DNA of 64,000 nt, taken from Kutzneria chonburiensis. Its GTDB lineage: Bacteria > Actinomycetota > Actinomycetes > Mycobacteriales > Pseudonocardiaceae. The translations under genes were made by a program, and so were the position numbers. Shown here piece after piece: positions 62,209 to 64,000 of the stretch (the first letter of the stretch is position 1; every line of letters begins with the position of its first letter). Under the pieces are notes generated by a model. That model was not told the DNA's origin. It did not search any database and worked only from the letters and a program-made list of their open reading frames with translations. The stretch lies in contig NZ_CP097263.1 in assembly GCF_028622115.1 (NCBI RefSeq), positions 8,494,001 through 8,558,000 on the forward strand. The letters are read 5' to 3'.

Positions 62209-63810
62209 GTGCGCCCACGTCGTTCTCACTCCCTGCCGCTCGTAGCGCTACTCGCCGTGATCACTTTGGCGGCCGGTGGCTGCACGTCCGTGTCCGACGG
62301 CCAGGCGGAAGCCGGCGTCCACTTCGAGCAGGCCGGTCCGGCCGGCACGGTGCCGCCGGGCCTGGAGAAGTTCTACGGCCAGCAGCTGGGCTGGGGCGCG
62401 TGCGACGACTACGCCTCGTCGGACACCGACCGGAAACTGTTCAAGTCCACGCCCGAGCTGAAATGCGCCCGGCTGACGGTGCCGCTGGACTACACCAAGC
62501 CGGACGGCAAGACGATCACCCTCGGTCTGCTCCGCCGCAAGGCCACCGGCCAGCGCATCGGTTCCCTGCTGATCAACCCGGGCGGCCCCGGCGCCTCCGG
62601 TGTCGACGCGGCGGCGTCGCTGGCCGGCGCGGTCGCCGGCAACGACCTGGGCAAGCGTTTCGACCTCGTCGGCTTCGACCCCCGCGGTATCGGCTCGAGC
62701 GAGCCGTCCGTGCACTGCCTCACCGACGCTGAACGGGACCAGCAGCGCGCCGACGACATCGAGGACTCGTCGGCCGCCGGCGTGGCCAAGCAGGTCCAGC
62801 AGCTCAAGGACTACACGTCGAAGTGCGCCCAGCGCAGCGGCGCCGACCTGCTGGCCAACATCGGCACGCGGGACGTGGCCAAGGACCTCGACGTGATGCG
62901 CTCGGCCCTCGGCGACAAGAAGCTGACCTACCTCGGCTTCTCGTACGGGACGTTCCTCGGCACCACCTACGCCGAGCAGTTCCCGGCCAACGTGCGGGCG
63001 ATGGTCCTGGACGGGGCCGTCGACCCCAGCCAGAGTCCGGCCGACCAGTCGGTGGCCCAGTCGGCCGGCTTCCAGAAGGCGTTCGAGCAGTTCGCCGCCT
63101 GGTGTGTGAAGCGCCAGGACTGCGCGCTGGGCAAGGACGCCGGCAAGGCCGTGCAGGCCTATCACGACCTGGTGATCCCGCTGGTCAAGAACCCGGTCGA
63201 CACCGGAGACGGGCGCAAGCTGGCCTTCGCCGACGCCACCATCGCGACCATCCAGGCGCTGTACACCGAGCAGCTGTGGGAGACCCTGAACAGCGGCCTG
63301 GTGCAGCTGAAGCGGGGCGTCGGCCTGACCCTGATGACCATGGCCGACCTGTACGACGGCCGCGGCACCGACGGCAAGTACTCCAACGAGCAGGACGCCT
63401 TCACGGCCGTGCAGTGTGTGGACAACCCGCAGTCCAAGGACCTCGCCACCGAGCTGGACACCGAGCGCCGGGCCACGCAGGCCGCGCCGTTCCTGGACAA
63501 CGGCCAGCCGTTGCCCACGGCCTCGGCCGGCGACGCCTGCTCCTACTGGCCGGTGCCGAACACGAGCCAGCCTCACCTGCCCAAGGTCAGCGGCCTGCCG
63601 GCGACGCTGGTCGTCTCCACCACCAACGACCCCGCCACGCCGTACCAGGCCGGCGTCAACCTTGCCGGCGCGCTCGGGGGCTTTCTCCTGACGTACCAGG
63701 GAACCCAGCACACCGCGTTCCTCCAGGGCAGCGACTGCGTCGACCAGGTCGGCGTGGCCTACCTGGTCGACCTGAAGCTGCCGGCGGCCGACCCCCGGTG
63801 TTCGTCCTAA
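62209..63810 (+). CDS. Tripeptidyl-peptidase-like alpha/beta-hydrolase lipoprotein
   Basis: The 533-residue precursor starts at GTG 62209. A lipoprotein signal ends in LAAGGC (about residues 20-25). The alpha/beta-hydrolase domain has the oxyanion region NPGGPGASG, the nucleophile Ser in GFSYGTFLG, the acid Asp in STTNDPATP and the His in TQHTAF. Between the two halves is the helical cap of the SlpD/SlpE tripeptidyl aminopeptidase family, which releases tripeptides from extracellular peptides. The mycobacterial homologs (Rv2223c/Rv2224c) also lie near panB. The stop interlocks with that of the convergent MFS gene. Confidence 0.9.
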   Translation: MRPRRSHSLPLVALLAVITLAAGGCTSVSDGQAEAGVHFEQAGPAGTVPPGLEKFYGQQLGWGACDDYASSDTDRKLFKSTPELKCARLTVPLDYTKPDGKTITLGLLRRKATGQRIGSLLINPGGPGASGVDAAASLAGAVAGNDLGKRFDLVGFDPRGIGSSEPSVHCLTDAERDQQRADDIEDSSAAGVAKQVQQLKDYTSKCAQRSGADLLANIGTRDVAKDLDVMRSALGDKKLTYLGFSYGTFLGTTYAEQFPANVRAMVLDGAVDPSQSPADQSVAQSAGFQKAFEQFAAWCVKRQDCALGKDAGKAVQAYHDLVIPLVKNPVDTGDGRKLAFADATIATIQALYTEQLWETLNSGLVQLKRGVGLTLMTMADLYDGRGTDGKYSNEQDAFTAVQCVDNPQSKDLATELDTERRATQAAPFLDNGQPLPTASAGDACSYWPVPNTSQPHLPKVSGLPATLVVSTTNDPATPYQAGVNLAGALGGFLLTYQGTQHTAFLQGSDCVDQVGVAYLVDLKLPAADPRCSS

Positions 63811-64000
63811 GTGGTCGTCTCCACGGCCCGGCCGAACTCGATTCCCTTGGCCTCCTTGCCGAAGAAGGTCAGCACGGCCAGGATCGCCAGCACCGGCATC
63901 ACCGTCACGGTCAGCGCGAACGGATAGCCGTGGCTGGAGGCCAGCGCCTCCTGGATCGGCAGGTTGAACGCGGCCAGGCAGTTGCCGAGCTGGTAGGTCA
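63807..64000 (-). CDS. MFS transporter, C-terminal end (start beyond window)
   Basis: Only the last 63 or so codons are present. They read [19 protein letters not shown], then a hydrophobic helix ([20 protein letters not shown]) and a charged tail ([10 protein letters not shown]). This is the usual last loop, helix 12 and C-terminus of major facilitator sugar/acid transporters. The substrate cannot be told. TAG 63809-63807 overlaps the TAA of the convergent hydrolase gene. Confidence 0.7.
   Translation of the reverse strand, partial: TYQLGNCLAAFNLPIQEALASSHGYPFALTVTVMPVLAILAVLTFFGKEAKGIEFGRAVETTT

Overview
The window is high-GC actinobacterial chromosome. It has dense gene packing, many GTG starts, GTGA/ATGA stop-start overlaps, a mycothiol-dependent enzyme, F420 chemistry and several secreted proteases. 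Gene order matches two core blocks that I recall from Mycobacterium: adnA-adnB-K+ channel-nudC (Rv3202c to Rv3199c), and cobD-SURF1-ptpA-cobC-Nif3-zinc ribbon-RNase H/phosphatase, then panB and a tripeptidyl-peptidase-like hydrolase (Rv2236c down to the Rv2223c region). The extra lineage-specific genes point to a Pseudonocardiaceae-type soil actinomycete. That placement is inference.

Region by region: 1-1.65 kb holds the end of a GH18 chitinase and a two-domain VOC protein with a clear promoter and operator-like inverted repeat. 1.9-11.5 kb holds the two AdnAB recombination helicase-nuclease subunits, separated by an opposite-strand pair (secreted beta-propeller and PucR regulator). 11.5-13.7 kb holds an unknown protein, a DoxX protein and a TrkA-type K+ channel. 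13.8-24 kb is rich in peptidases: M14 carboxypeptidase, an unusual S8 subtilase-like protein, two M16 subunits in an operon with nudC, and an M1 aminopeptidase. 24-32.8 kb holds a DUF2207 membrane protein, three tandem paralogous membrane-anchored zinc metallopeptidases, a maleylpyruvate-isomerase-family protein, two small envelope proteins and a two-component system.

32.8-39.7 kb is an operon of DUF2397, DUF2398 and a TIGR02680 SMC-like ATPase. This is the core of what I recall as a type II Wadjet (JetABC) system, but no JetD nuclease gene is beside it. 39.8-47.8 kb is the conserved cobD-to-RNase H block. rnpB lies at about 48.15-48.55 kb.

49.4-57.1 kb is a seven-gene type IV secretion-like cluster: VirB2-like, VirB3/PrgI-like, VirB4 ATPase, VirB6-like, VirB8-like, lytic NlpC/P60 and an unknown gene. 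No relaxase or coupling protein is next to it. It sits between rnpB and housekeeping genes (RNB nuclease, F420 oxidoreductase, panB, nadE, tripeptidyl-peptidase-like lipoprotein, truncated MFS transporter).

Four genes show a single-base frame break, each inside or beside a C/G homopolymer: M16 at about 21,491, histidine kinase at about 32,756, SMC ATPase at about 33,088 and VirB6-like at about 54,636. In every case the downstream frame carries the expected family C-terminus, so sequencing error is more likely than true pseudogenes. Several convergent gene pairs share interlocked stop codons, and two families of intergenic palindromes recur.
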